Positions 1 to 12,250 of a stretch of DNA of 64,000 bases are shown one piece after another. This DNA is from Isoetes taiwanensis (lineage: Eukaryota > Streptophyta > Lycopodiopsida > Isoetales > Isoetaceae): positions 3,853,501 through 3,917,500 of the forward strand of contig JAJEKV010000091.1 in assembly GCA_021234155.1 (NCBI GenBank). Reading direction: 5' to 3'. Below the pieces are notes generated by a model. The model searched no databases. It saw nothing but the letters and a program-made list of their open reading frames with translations, and was not told where the DNA came from. Position numbers and translations under genes: made by a program. Numbering within the stretch: the first letter of the stretch is position 1; each line of letters opens with the position of its first letter.

Positions 1-754
1 CTAGTCAAAACTACACTTTTAAGAACCATTCACATGCCACACACTTTTCATACCACTTCCTCACCATCCAAAGTTCTAAAATCTCATTAGACTTGGTCAT
101 ACATGTGGTCAAAGGTCAACATTCCATCCATCAAAGTCAAAGAAAAGGGAAAATCATAAAATCCCTAAGGGAAACATTCAAAAGTCAAGTTTGCCTAAGG
201 AAATGCCAAAGATTTGCATATTTACCAAAATTGACCCATGAAGGGTACATTCGAAGTGCCAAGTCATCATACACATCACCACTCTTGTCATGCCATGTCA
301 TGCCTCTATCTCCATGATCAAACTCTAAATCTTTGTCAAAAGCCTTAAAATTACACCCATAAGATGACACATCACCTTGCCACATCATCACTAGCACCAC
401 CACATCACCATCCACGTGTCACACACATCATGATCACATCACTTGAGATTTTGACTAGAAAGAATTTTCTAAGCCAAGCTGATTGACACGTCACCATCAC
501 TATTTGCCATGTCATGTCTACCTTGCCTTATCACCATTCTCACATGCCACATCACCTCCTTTTGAGCCATTTTTAAGCCAAAATAAAAAAATGCCCAATT
601 GCAAAAAAGATTCTAGAATCTTCTAGAGCATACAAAAAGATTCCCATTGAAAAAAAGAAAATTAAAAAATTCATTTATCTTGGTCCTTATATTTGCCTCC
701 TTGGGAATCGTGCCATAGTCCTTGGAGTAAAAAAAAATTTCCTATCTACCCTCC
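1..754. mobile_element. LTR of family E, left copy, first part
   Basis: This AT-rich non-coding stretch is similar to 37450-38200, where the same sequence runs uninterrupted into the block that appears here only after 29515. It is therefore the first part of one LTR (1-754 plus 29516-30944), split by element D. The true LTR start lies left of the window. It shares with the other copy the runs of short clauses containing 'ccatgtca' and 'cacatcac'. I see no coding potential; the short open frames on both strands overlap and differ between the copies. Confidence 0.75.
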
Positions 755-1038
755 TAATGGCGGTTTTTCCCACACCCCCATCATTCGACCTCAAAGGCAG
801 AAATCAGGATCATTCTAGTGGCTGCTACAATGCAAAACAGAATGGATTGGACAGAAGCAAGAAATTAAGAACAAATCTGGGCCCAAAATAATCTTCAATC
901 TATAAGAATAAGAAAAGGAAATACAATGCAAATTACCCTCCATGCCTCTGAAACATGAAGGGCCTCTGAATCCATAATCAAGAGAGGTCTCTGAACCCTC
1001 TCAAGAATCTTGGATAGGGAGAGAGAGGAGGAGCTCGT
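755..1038 (-). repeat. Left LTR of D, outer part
   Basis: Matches 27475-27628 and 29062-29190 closely. It ends at the gaggagctcgt site where element A inserted; the uninterrupted site is preserved in the right LTR at about 29180-29205. Confidence 0.8.
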
Positions 1039-2994
1039 TGTTGACCCTTAACCTGGCTAGAGAGTTAAACACAAGAAGCCAACTTGAATTTATGCTCAAG
1101 TTGGGGTTAGAACCTCCAGATCACTTAAGGTGATCAGTCTACACAAGAATTTTTTAAAGAAAAAGCTCAAATATCAAGTACTCACACCTTTCCCAATTCG
1201 AGAATAAGGAGCCTTCACTCAAATCGATGTAGTTCTCATAAGTGGATTGATTTTCAAGGTCAAATGATTGTAACTTATGTAGAAAAGTTATAGGTATGCA
1301 ATGGAAAAGATCTTGACCAAGTCTGAGTTCTAGTCTGCAAGATATTCGATCTCAAAGTTGAGTCAATTTTTGGTCAATATCAGTCAAAGCCACAAACAGA
1401 TCTCAGAATTTTGTAACTTGAGTTGCAGAGGGAATTTTTGAGAAATTCCAAAGCTGAGATGAAGTATAGGTCCGAAAGATGTAGGGCATGCAATCAAATC
1501 TTATTTTGAATCACTAAACTATTTTTTTTTGCACTGTTTTGTGGATAACAGTCTAAAATTGTATCAGACAGAATGCAAAAAATGATAACTTGAGTTTGGA
1601 ATGGTTTTTTCTCGAACTTTTTGTGCATACAGGTGCAAATATGATTGGAAATGAGGGGCAACTGGTCATATGCAGGAAAAGGTTGTAGAATATCTTACTG
1701 TAAAAATGTTTTCATGGCTAGAATGCTAAAAGAATATGACAGTCAAACTTTTTGGCACTTGGCAGTCAATTTCTATTGATTTGAAGCGTAATACAAGATA
1801 GATGTAGGTCATAAGAACATAAATCAATCATCAGAAGATCTCAAAAAGTCATGTAATAATATCATAGTAGGATAATCAGTCCAATTTTCTCAAAGCGAAC
1901 TGTGGAATGCTCAGATACTTCATAAACGTCTTCAGATCATGCTCAGCATGTATCAATGTTGAGGTTTGATGCATCTGGGCCTTCAAAAAACTTATGTCAT
2001 TGTTTCCCCGGTATATAGGTTTAGATTTGATGATTCCGGCATCTTAGGACTTACTTTTAGGCTTAATGAGATGCTTATGAGTGGGCATCCAAGAATAGGT
2101 AGTTTTTATAGCTTAAGAATCCAATTCCGGCGTGATTCGAGCAAGTTTCCAGGTTTAGGATTGTTCAACTGTATTTTTCCAGAAATCTCGCGATACGGTG
2201 GCCGTATTTTTTGGAGTATAAACTCGAAATATGCTGTATTTCAAAATTTTGAAAAGCTAGGCTATGGTTTAAAAGGTGCCCCATAAAATAGTTGAGAAGT
2301 TTTAATCATTTGAGGCAATGGCAACCCTAATTTTTTGGGAATATGCTAGGTCTAGATACCATGCTTGGAAGATTCCATGGGGTATATGGGTAACATGGAT
2401 ACTTAAGGCATAATGGTGGGTAAAGCAAAAGAGGTATAAGAAATTACAAACAAGAATTAGACTAGGGGCATTTGCAAGGGTGTGACATGGGGAATAAAAA
2501 TGAGAAAAAGGATATGAAATGGGAAGATCATCTTTTGAGAGGGGCAAAAGGCATTAGGAAAAAGGATTTAGGCAAAGCATGGTGTGATTGGCAAAAAAGG
2601 TGAGCAAGGGGGGATATAGGTATAAGGTATAAGGGAAATATGACTAGGAAAATTTCAAAATGGGGGTAAGAATATGGATAAAAAAATGGCTAGAAGGTGG
2701 AATCAAATACCCTGGGGTCTTCCAAACTTTGTCTTCCAATCTTCAAAAAGCATCTTCCAATCTTCTCAACCCAGAATCTCATAAAGCATCCTTTGACTAC
2801 CTTTGACCTCAAATGGAGTACCTTCCATGGGAGTTGACCTTGAATATTTGTGTTGACCTTTGAAGATTGATGTTGTTTGACCTCCACATCAATGTTGACT
2901 ACCAAGCTCTTCTTTGATTTAATTCTTCCAAAATGACTTGACCTAAATTCAATACATGAACCAACAGTTAGTATGTTGCCCTTTGGGGGCAACA
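1039..2994 (-). repeat. Left (3') LTR of element A
   Basis: A 1956-bp copy of 23802-25730 with scattered substitutions and small indels. It begins TG and ends CA and carries the terminal hairpin built on gttgccc / gggcaac. The open frames inside it (for example 1966-2286 and 2690-2995) are not conserved as proteins and are not called as genes. Confidence 0.9.
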
Positions 2995-3754
2995 TCTCGC
3001 CAAAACAAGAAAATGGCTGGTCCCCTCAGCCATAAGGGGTCTTCAACTTTGTACCAAAGTGTCTAAGTAAGAATTATGGTAGAGAGAGGGTGTAAAGTGC
3101 AAGTGTTGATGGAATAGAGGTGAATATGGTGGTGTGAGGATGTGAGTGAGTGAAAAAAGGTGAGAATGAGTGTGAATATGCTAAGGTGGTGATGGAAATG
3201 GAGTGTATGAGGTGAGTTGAGGTGAATGTGCAAGTGTTGAGATCTCGCCAAAACAAGAAAATGTATGCCTCCCTGATCCTTTAAAAATGCAACTCTGCTA
3301 TGATGGTGAAGCTGAATTGCAGAGTGCGTCCTTTTGGGAATGAAAACAAGAATAAGGAGTCTAAATGGATAGCAGGACCACTTATGACAGATGAATAAAG
3401 ATGGAGAAAGGATGCACCTGTCATGGAAACACACAAACAAGTTAATCTTGACCTTTGCAACTCTGCCATGATGGTGAAGCTGAATTTGCAGAGTGCACAT
3501 TTAGGGAAATAAAATGAGGAATACATGGCTAAATGGAGGGCAGGACCACAATGAGATAGATGAATGAGGATGAAAGAAGGGTGCTCCTGCAAATGACACT
3601 TGGCAATTCATTAGTGGAAATCCTTGTCTTGGAGTTATTTGATAGTTCATCCTTCATTCTGGCTAACTGCAAACATGGACTCAATGAAAACATTAGTTCT
3701 AAAATCAAGACAAAGTGAGATCTAACCTATCTAATATTATAACTTTTCTAAGTT
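2995..3754 (-). repeat. 3' untranslated region of A with polypurine tract and internal repeats
   Basis: On the - strand this lies between the end of pol and the 3' LTR. The PPT-adjacent module tctcgccaaaacaagaaaat occurs beside the LTR (about 2995-3014) and again near 3243. A second module of about 48 bp (aactctgc.atgatggtgaagctgaa) occurs near 3288 and 3458. No coding domain is visible. Confidence 0.65.
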
Positions 3755-4300
3755 CTAGAGCATAAAAAGAGACAAGCATATATGCTGATCCCAGTACCTT
3801 TTCAAGTGGATAGTGTTGATGGGATTTGGGAGTGGCACCCCTGAAGTTAATTCCTTTAACCAATAAGAGTTGGTGCCTGCAGATTCCAACACCTCATAGG
3901 GAGCTTCCCAAAGATTTTCAAACTTACTAGCTGAGTCTTCCCTTGATTTATTCCATTTTAGAACTAGCTCTCCTATCTTGAAAGTCCCTTGTATTTTATG
4001 AGCAGCTTTGAAAGCAGCCAAATCCTTGGCTTTTTTAAGCAGATTGGCATTCTCAGCTTCCATCCTATATTCTTCTAAATGCAGAAGGGTGTCCAGTCTT
4101 TCCTGCAAGGCATGTTCAAAAGGCAAACATAACTTGTGGGCTAACCTTAGAGATGGAAGCTCAAGCTCTACTGGAAGCACAACTTCAATGCCATATACTA
4201 AGTTAAAGGGTGTATGAGTGGTTGCTGCTTTAATGGTGACTCTATAAGCCCATAGAGCATCCACCAGTTTGACATGCCAATCCTTTTGATTATCATCCAC
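3755..4300 (-). pseudogene. Integrase C-terminal region of element A pol
   Basis: The frame starts with DDNQKDWHVKLVDALWAYR, the usual continuation of a Ty3/gypsy integrase core, and goes on through the region where target-DNA contacts are made, ending in HLKRYWD. It is separated from the upstream integrase frame by a small frame change near 4300, where the B copy has a few extra bases. No chromodomain is seen, as expected for Tat-type elements. The first methionine is an internal codon, so this is a pol fragment and not a separate gene. Confidence 0.75.
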
Positions 4301-4820
4301 TGTTCTGCAAAATGCTTTTCAAAACTTTATTAGTAGCTTCTGCTTGACCATTACCTTGGGGATAGTAAGAGGAGCTCTTGGTATGTTTGACCTTAAGAAT
4401 AGTCAACAAATTAGCAATAACTTCATTCACAAAGGGGGTACCTCTATCAGAATGCAATTGTAGAGGAATGCCAAACCGTGCACAAATATATTCATGTAAA
4501 AATTTTGTTGTTGTAATGGCATTAGCATGTCTTAAAGGAATTGCTTCTGCCCACTTGGTAAAATAATCTGTAGCTACAATGATGTGCTGATGTTGTCCTG
4601 CAGAAGGGGGGTTAATAGGGCCAATATAATCCAGTCCCCATATTTGGAAGGGTCCTGGAGAAATGATAGGATTTAATGTAGCTGGGAGGAGGATGCTTTT
4701 GCCAAATATCTGACACTTGTGGCAAGACTTTATAGCAGTATAACAATCTCTAAATATTGTAGGCCAATAATAACCTGACCTGAGTGTCTCCAGAAAAATG
4801 GCCTCCACATACTCCTTCAT
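4293..4820 (-). pseudogene. Integrase zinc-binding and catalytic core of element A pol
   Basis: Contains the Cys pair of the HHCC zinc-binding domain (SCHKCQ), then the catalytic core: LDYIGP with the first Asp, LHSDRGTPF with the second Asp, and YYPQGNGQAEATNKVLK with the Glu. The core cuts target DNA and joins the retrotransposon ends to it. All three acidic residues are present. The frame breaks at 4750-4820 relative to the RT/RNase H frame; the equivalent part of element B carries about 14 extra bases, so A has a small deletion here. Confidence 0.82.
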
Positions 4821-6240
4821 GCATTTCTCTAATGATCAGAGCAGATTCTTCTTCATTGACATACCTCAGTAATAGTCCATCCCTCTTGACTTTACATAGA
4901 ACATCATTAATCATTTTAAATTGCCTACATTTTTCTTTAAATCTCCTTTGCTGGCTCGAAGTCAGTCCTGAGGGCATCTCCTTAAATAGTAGAAAATTTT
5001 TAATAGATAGTTGCCAATCCTGCTGGTTATGCTCTTCATCTTCTGCCTGCAAATAAGCTAAGGCATCCACAAAGTCAACAACCTCTATTGCATCCTCATG
5101 ATCAAAGAAAATGTAAGGTAAATAAAGACTGGGACTCTTCACCTGATGTAACTCCTTAATGGAAATATCAAAGGTTTGTAGCTTACAAGCCCACCTTTGA
5201 ATTTTTGGTTTGAAAGTAGCCTTACCAAATAACAACCCCATTGGATTTTGCTTCATATAAACTTGAACAGAACTCTTCAATAGCAGGTGACCTTGTCTGT
5301 CAATGAGGAACATAAGAGCAGCAACACTCTTTTCCAATCTGGTGTATTTTTCTTCTGTTGAACTCCATTGTTTGCTGGCAAAAGCTATGGTATGCTTGTC
5401 CTGTAGAATAGCTAGACCTATAGCCTTCTTAGTGATAGTAATATAAACCTCAAATGGCATATCCAAATCGGGTTTTTTCAAAAGAGTAGCCTCACAAATG
5501 GACTTTATAAGTAACTCAAAAGACTCTTGGCAATCTGATGACCATGTGACAGGGACATACTTGCTCTCAGATTTAGAAATGCTGCCTATTCTTGTCAGTT
5601 TGGAAATAGGACTTATAATGTGAGCAAAGTTAGAAATATACATCCTAAGAAAACTAGTCATGCCAATAAAACTTTTGACCTGCTTCAAATTCTTGGGGGG
5701 TACCAGTTTTTTGAGGGCTTCAACCTTTTCTTGTGCCACTTGTATACCTTTGTTGGACACCTCATGCCCCAAAAGTTGCCCTTTGGATGCAAAAAAAATA
5801 CATTTCTTTGGGTTAAGGTTAACTCCAGAGTCCCTGCGCAAAGAGCATATTTTTGCAAGCAATTCCAAATGATTAGTAGGGTGAGATCCTAAGCAAAGGT
5901 CATCCAAGTAAACTCTGAATTCCTGAAGAGACATAGGTCTAAAAATAACGTCCATAGCTCTCTGGAAAGTGGCAGGTGCATTCATCAATCCAAAAGGCAT
6001 TCTTTTCATTGCATAAGTTCCCCAAGGGGTAATAAAAGAGGTCTTTGGTTGATCTTCTTCCCTAATGTCAATTTGATTAAATCCTGAAAATCCATCTAAG
6101 AATGAGTACACCTCTTTTCCTGCTACAGCATATAAGATTTCTTCTAAAAAAGGCAAAGGATAGCAGTCCTTGATGGTGGCTTTGTTGAGATCTCGATAAT
6201 CGATGCAAATTCTTAAGGCACCACTCTTTTTTTCTACAGG
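4750..6240 (-). pseudogene. Reverse transcriptase, RNase H and integrase N-terminus of element A pol
   Basis: RT fingers and palm are recognisable: ALRICIDYRDLN (about 6190-6225), FSGFNQI, MPFGLMNAPATFQ and the active site YLDDLC (about 5895-5915). The connection follows (GHEVSNKGI, FIGMTSF), then a gypsy RNase H with FASKQWSSTEEKYT. It ends in the integrase HHCC start (EMHEGVCGGHF). The upstream junction at about 6236-6260 has lost about 8 bases compared with element B, which puts this part out of frame with the protease section. The product would copy the element RNA into DNA in the particle; as written it is not continuous. Confidence 0.85.
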
Positions 6241-8128
6241 TACAATGCAAGATGATTAATGATTTCAATAATAACACCTGCATCTAGCATTTTATCCAAC
6301 TCATCTTTGATTAATCCCATCAATGAAGCATTAATTCTTCTCAGTTTTTGAAAAACAGGCTTACATCCTTCTTTAATATTGATTTCAAATTGGCATACCT
6401 CAGCTTTAATACCAGGGAGCTCAGAATAATCCCAGGCAAACACATCCTTCCTTTCTTCAAAAAACATTTGTATGTTCTCCCTATTTTGGTATTCAATTAA
6501 ATCTCCAACAAACAGGGTTCTAGTCTTACCATTTTTTGTGATTGTAATCTCTTCAGTGTCCTTTTCCTCTGATGCATTAATGGTTAGAATAGGACAAAGT
6601 GCTTTTACCTCACTAGCATCAAGATCTTCCTCTGGAATAGCTCCCTCAGTTAAATGTGACATGAGAGTTTCTCTACATAAGGCATCAGCTTCCACATTTT
6701 TCTCTCTTGGTATGTGAGTGATCTCCCATGAAGCAAAACTCGAGAGCACTCCCATTACTTGATTTTTCAAGAGCTCCATATCTGCATTTTTTGTTTGGTA
6801 GTTTCCTGAAACTTGTCTACAGATTAATTGTGAGTCACCATAAATGTGAATGTTAGCAATATCCATAGCTTTGGCCTCCTGAAGACCTGCAATCAAAGCC
6901 TTATATTCTGCTACATTAGATGTAACTTGGGGGAAGATTCTTCCTACTTTAGCTAAAAGTTTGTGAGAAGAATCTTTCAAAATAGCAGCAGATGATGCAA
7001 TATTTAATTTTTTAGAAATACCTCCATCAAACCATAAGATACTTGATGGTCCTTGTCTGCTGGGGAGTGCACATTCCATAATGAGAGGAACCATTTCATA
7101 TTTTCTTGGTCTTGTATTTTTTATTCTGTAAGATCCCAAAGGTTCTTCAATCAGCATTTCCTTAATAAAGTTTACCTCTTCTTTGGAGCCATAGGAGCCA
7201 TCTTGATTGTAAATTGTAGCAGTTTGAGAACCATTGGAGATGGTACATCTCCCTTGAGACCAAACTGGCCTAGCATCCACAGTGGCTAACCATCTTCTCC
7301 CTAAAAGTAGATCATAGATGTCAGATTCATCCCCTATATCTTCAAAAGCCACTACAATAAAGTTAGTAGCTACAGTTATGTCTTCTGTATTAACAGGCAC
7401 TTTAGTCACCACACCAATAGGAGTAATCTTAGCATTATAAAAAGATCTTAATAGTATAGAAGCTTTCTTGTCCACCTCGAAACCACACTTCTTCATAATG
7501 TGATATGGCATGATGTTTAAGGGGGATCCCCCATCAAGTAACACGTTTGAGAAGGTATAACCTCCTAAAGCAGCTGAACATGTGAATGCTCCAGGGTCTT
7601 CTTCATTCTGTGCTAGAACAAGGTTAGTGGCATCAGTAAAATTCACACAAGCATTCAATGTCTCACCACCAGTTTGCTGCAGTACTCTTTTTCTATAGCT
7701 AGGTGCAATCTTTAGCAAGGTGAAAAGGTCCACACTTACTTTGGAGTTTTTGAGCAAAACATCAACTTCATCAAAGTCTTGATCTTTCTTACCATATTTT
7801 TGTTGTGGGGGTGGAGCTATAATTTCAGCAGGTGATTCCACCACAGGTGGTGAAGACCTGGCAGTGGGATGTCTACTTGATTCAGCATGTACATGAGCTT
7901 CATTCATGCTTCTAGTTTGCACCACCATAACTTCTTCAGATTTGGGAACTTCTGTAGCCTGAATAAATCTTATAGAAGTACTTGGTTCAGCAAATCTCAC
8001 AGGAGGTTTAGGCTCTGGTCTCTTTTCTTTTTTCTGCTTAGCAAAATATTCCTTAACAGCATACCTAATATCAGTATGGCCAACTTCTTTACAAAAAGAA
8101 CAAACAAGACATTCCTTTCCAAAGTGGC
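6234..8128 (-). pseudogene. Gag C-terminus, protease, upstream RNase H-like domain and RT start of element A
   Basis: Reading leftwards from 8128 it opens inside a zinc knuckle (FGKECLVCSFCKEVGH). Next comes an aspartic protease with LLDGGSPLNIMP (about 7520-7540), where the usual D(S/T)G triad reads DGG. Then follows a complete RNase H fold with four acidic positions: WFDGG (about 7025), AEYKAL (about 6905), YGDSQLI (about 6840) and EADAL (about 6685). The frame ends in the RT start (LRRINASLMG). The order protease, RNase H, RT is unusual, since gypsy elements place RNase H after RT. The first residues before 8128 belong to the LTR of B, not to this gene. Confidence 0.85.
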
Positions 8129-9398
8129 TGTTGACCCTCAACCTGGCCTAGAGAGTCAAACACAAGAAGCCAACTTGAGTTTTCACTCAAGTTGGGGTTA
8201 GAACCTCCAGATCACTTAAGGTGATCAATCTACACAAGAATTTTCCAAAGAAGAAGCTAAGTTATAGAGTTTTCATACCTTTCCCAATTCTGGATTTTGG
8301 ACTCCTTGCTCAAATCGACACAGATCTCGCATGCAGATCGATTTTCAAGGTCAGATGCCTGTGACTTACTCAGAAAAGTTGTAGGCAAGCAAAAGTAAAG
8401 ATCTTGACCAAGTCTGAGTCTTGATTTGTGAGATATTCGATCTCAAAGTTGGGTCAATTTTTGGTCAATACCAGTCAATATTACAAACAGAGCTCAGAGT
8501 TTTGTAACTTGAGTTGTAGGTTGAAATTTAAAGAAATTCCAAAACTAGGGTGCTCTATAGACTTCAAGGGTAAGGTGCATGCTGACAAATCATAATTTGA
8601 ATCCCTAAAACTTTTTTTTTTTTGGCACTGTTTTGTAGATATCAGTCTAGGTTTGTATCGCATGAATGCGTAAAATGACAACTCGAAGTCCGAGATGGAT
8701 TTTTTCTGAAATTTTGTGCACACAGGTGCAAATAAATAGGGATACGACGGTGCAAATGGTCTTATGCAAGAAAAATAGGGGAATTCTTTTTCTCAGTAAA
8801 AATGTTTGTGATGCAAAAATGCTAAAGGATCATGACAGTAGACTTTTTGAATACTTGGCAATCAATTTTCATTGATATGAAGGTAATACAAGGTGAATAA
8901 GGATCTTAGGAACATATATCAATCAATAATGTAGCTCAGGAGGTCAATAATAGTATCAAAATCAATAGTATCAGTCCAATCTTCTCAGATTAAACCGTGG
9001 AACACTCGTAAACTTCAAGAACGTCTTCGATCATGCTCAAAGATGTATCAATGTCGAGGTTTGATGCGTCACGGGCCTTCAAAAATTTCTCGTGGTCGAT
9101 CACCCCAGTTATATTTTCAAATTTTTATGGATCCAGAATCTTAGGCTTTGATTATGGGTTTGTTTGGTAGCTAAGAGGCGGGAAGAGAAGATTCGGGAGG
9201 AATTTAAGGCAGAAACAGAAGCCCCTGGCCGATTCGAAGGAGTTTTCTAATTTTAGGGTTCGTGGAGGGAATCTCGCGAGCATCTTTCGAGTATATTTGG
9301 AGATTCCGGCCTTTTAAAAATTCAATTTTCAATGGTGTAAGTGGGAAAATGAACCTTTGGTTTTTTTGGGATCTCCTAGGAATCTTTAAGGATGCCCT
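8129..9398 (-). repeat. Left LTR of B, first part
   Basis: Corresponds to 21049-22283 of the right LTR. It ends at the gccct target duplication of element C (9394-9398). Differences from the right copy are concentrated at CAG/CTG sites, for example near 9000-9090. Confidence 0.9.
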
Positions 9399-10242
9399 TG
9401 ATATGGTTCACAACAAAAACCATACCTTTTATAGGTTCACAACAATAAACCATACCTTTTATCTCCTCTAAATAGGATACCAGATCTCCTCAAACAAATC
9501 ATAATCTCGTAATCTGTAAACCGTCTAGGTTTGCTACAGAATCCACAGAATAAACCTTTAGCAATGACAAAATGATCTAAGTATGAAATAAGAAGTCAAA
9601 TAAGCACAGATCCAATGAACATAAGATACGAGTTACACCAATTGATATGAACTACACCAATAGCTCAGAATGATCCGGCTCTAGTTCACCAAAACTAGAG
9701 GAAGATTCTCAATACAAGGCAAATAATGGCAGTTCTCCACCCAACCGGGCCAACCGGTGTTGAGAACTGGCAGATTAACAGCAAGGCAGAAGGCTAAGGC
9801 AATTTCTAGGCAAGTAGCTTGGTTCTCTTCAAAAAGGCAATCTTGGTCGCGGCAGTCCAGTCTGACCCACGGCCACTCTTTTGGCGATATCTCACGATCC
9901 ACAAGGAGTTAGCGAATGGGCGACCCCAATCCGGAAACTAGACACTGAGAGCTTTCCAATGAGCCCTGGGTCGCAATAATCAGACTTATATTCGCTGAGA
10001 TATGAGCGTTTGAAATTGGCCTTTTGAAAACCGCTATTTTGGACCGAGATATTATCAAGAAGATTAGCTTGGCTTAATAGATATTATTTGACCATAACCA
10101 TTACAATTGCCTTTTAATTGCCTTTTACAATTGCCTTTTAATTGCCTTGCCATGCTATTAGTTTGCCCTTCTCACACACCCATGCTAGTCCACCAAGACC
10201 AACGCTCAAGGCCACTCCCCCGAAGCTACCATATCCATATCA
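9399..10242 (-). repeat. LTR 1 of element C
   Basis: 844 bp. Contains an internal duplication of a roughly 28-bp unit (ggttcacaacaataaaccat) near its left end. Differs from LTRs 2 and 3 mainly around CAG/CTG sites, for example near 9850 and 10270. Confidence 0.85.
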
Positions 10243-11410
10243 ATTCCTCCCTTTTTGAAGGTAATCGACCTCGCCAGTGTCCATAAACAAATTAAGCACT
10301 AACTTAATTTATCCAATTGAGGACCAACTCAATTTGTACATGAACACCAACTCAATCCATTTTAAGGACCAAAGACTAGTATTATGACTTCATAAAAAAT
10401 AGCACCAACTATTTATGACAATCACAACCGTTGTGGCTAAAGATTAAGATAAAGATTCAGTGGAAGATTTGATTATTCTTTTGAGATATATTAGCAAAGC
10501 TTAAGATCTACTAGATAAAATTTAAATTTTAAGATAAAGACAAGATTAAGAAAAGATCAAGGGTTCTTGTTGAAGCACCGACTCCAACCAGCAGCAACTA
10601 ACCATCGCTCAAAACTCTAGACACCAATCTAGAATTTCAATGTCATCCATTAACATCAACACTTATGGCACCAACCATTGTGCAACTATTAATGGCATGA
10701 TCATTCATTGAAAGGAAGCAACAAAATTATAAAATAGATTTACAATTTCTAAAGGCACAAATCCTTTTAAAATCTTTAATGATTTTGAAGTCACCTCTAC
10801 TTTTAAACTACAATTTCTTACGCATGATATTCATTATTAAGACATCTTACTAAAAACAATGGACCACACTAAACTCGTTTAGTTTGAATAGTTCAAGATT
10901 TATCAAGGATAAAGAGTTCTAAAGATTGATCCGTCCACCAATCGTAGATGCAGGAAAAGTTTCAACAGAGATCCATCTTGGCCAAGGAGATGGATTGTCG
11001 GATTCTTGGTTAGGCTTGATTGAAGGAGATCCATTTTGGCAAATGAAATGGATTGATAAGGAAGATTAGGCTTAATTTCCTCTACTTATTCCACATCACC
11101 AATCACCGCACCTATATATTTCCCGCAACAAATAATTTTGTCATACTGATATCGAAAGGTTGATTACTCTGGGTAGAATCGGATTGGAAAGAATGATCCA
11201 AGAAGTTAAAATTTGAAATTCATAGGAAGAAAATCATTTAGATTTTCAGGTGGAGGAATTCTATTCCAGTTTGCAATCACTAGCACCAACTAGATGACTT
11301 ACAAACATCAAGAATAGCTGTAATAAGGTCCTCTATTCCTCGCTTGCAATCTCCAAAGACCAACCGGAAGTCTTTGCAATCTTTAGGAATAGCTTGGCTC
11401 TGATACCAAT
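10243..11410 (-). repeat. Internal region 1 of element C
   Basis: 1168 bp, non-coding, AT-rich, closely similar to 12251-13415. The polypurine tract is at 10243-10258 and the PBS complement at 11396-11408. Confidence 0.85.
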
Positions 11411-12250
11411 TGATATGGTTCACAACAATAAACCATACCTTTTATAGGTTCACAACAATAAACCATACCTTTTATCTCCTCTAAATAGGATACCAGATCT
11501 CCTCAAACAAATCATAATCTCAGAATCAGAACCGCCTAGGTTTGCTCTGTAATCCACGTAATAAACCTTTAGCAATGACAAAATGATCTAAGTATGAAAT
11601 AAGAAGTCAAATAAGCACAGATCCAATGAACATAAGATACGAAGTTACACCAATTGATATGAACTACACCAATAGCTCGGGACGATCCCGCTCTAGTTCA
11701 CCAAAACTAGAGGAAGATTCTCAATACAAGGCAAATAATGGCAGTTCTCCACCCAACCGGCCAACCGGTGTTGAGAACTGGCAGATTAACAAGAAGGCAG
11801 AAGGCTAAGGCAATTTCTAGGCAAGTAGCTTGGTTCTCTTCAAAAAGGCAATCTTGGCTGTGCAGTCCAGTCTGACCCACGGCCACTCTTTTGGCGATAT
11901 CTCACGATCCACAAGGAGTTAGCGAATGGGCGACCCCAATCCGGAAACTAGACACTGAGAGCTTTCCAATGAGCCCTGGGTCGCAATAATCAGACTTATA
12001 TTCGCTGAGATATGAGCGTTTGAAATTGGCCTTTTTGAAACTGCTATTTTTGGACTGAGATATTATCAAGAAGATTAGCTTGGCTTAATAGATATTATTT
12101 GACCATAACCATTACAATTGCCTTTTAATTGCCTTACAATTGCCTTTTAATTGCCTTGCCATGCTATTAGTTTGCCCTTCTCACACACCCATGCTAGTCC
12201 ACCAAGACCAACGTTCAAGGCCACTCCCCCGAGCTACCATATCCATATCA
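11411..12250 (-). repeat. LTR 2 (central) of element C
   Basis: 840 bp with tgatatgg / ccatatca ends. It has an internal region on both sides and so is shared by two units. The small open frames in it (11626-11808, 12140-12328) are not conserved between copies. Confidence 0.85.

Noticed and set aside
3063-3592. Overlapping - strand open frames as a His/Ser-rich protein
   Set aside because: They follow the internal repeats of the element A 3' region, overlap in two frames and have no counterpart with conserved codon pattern in element B.
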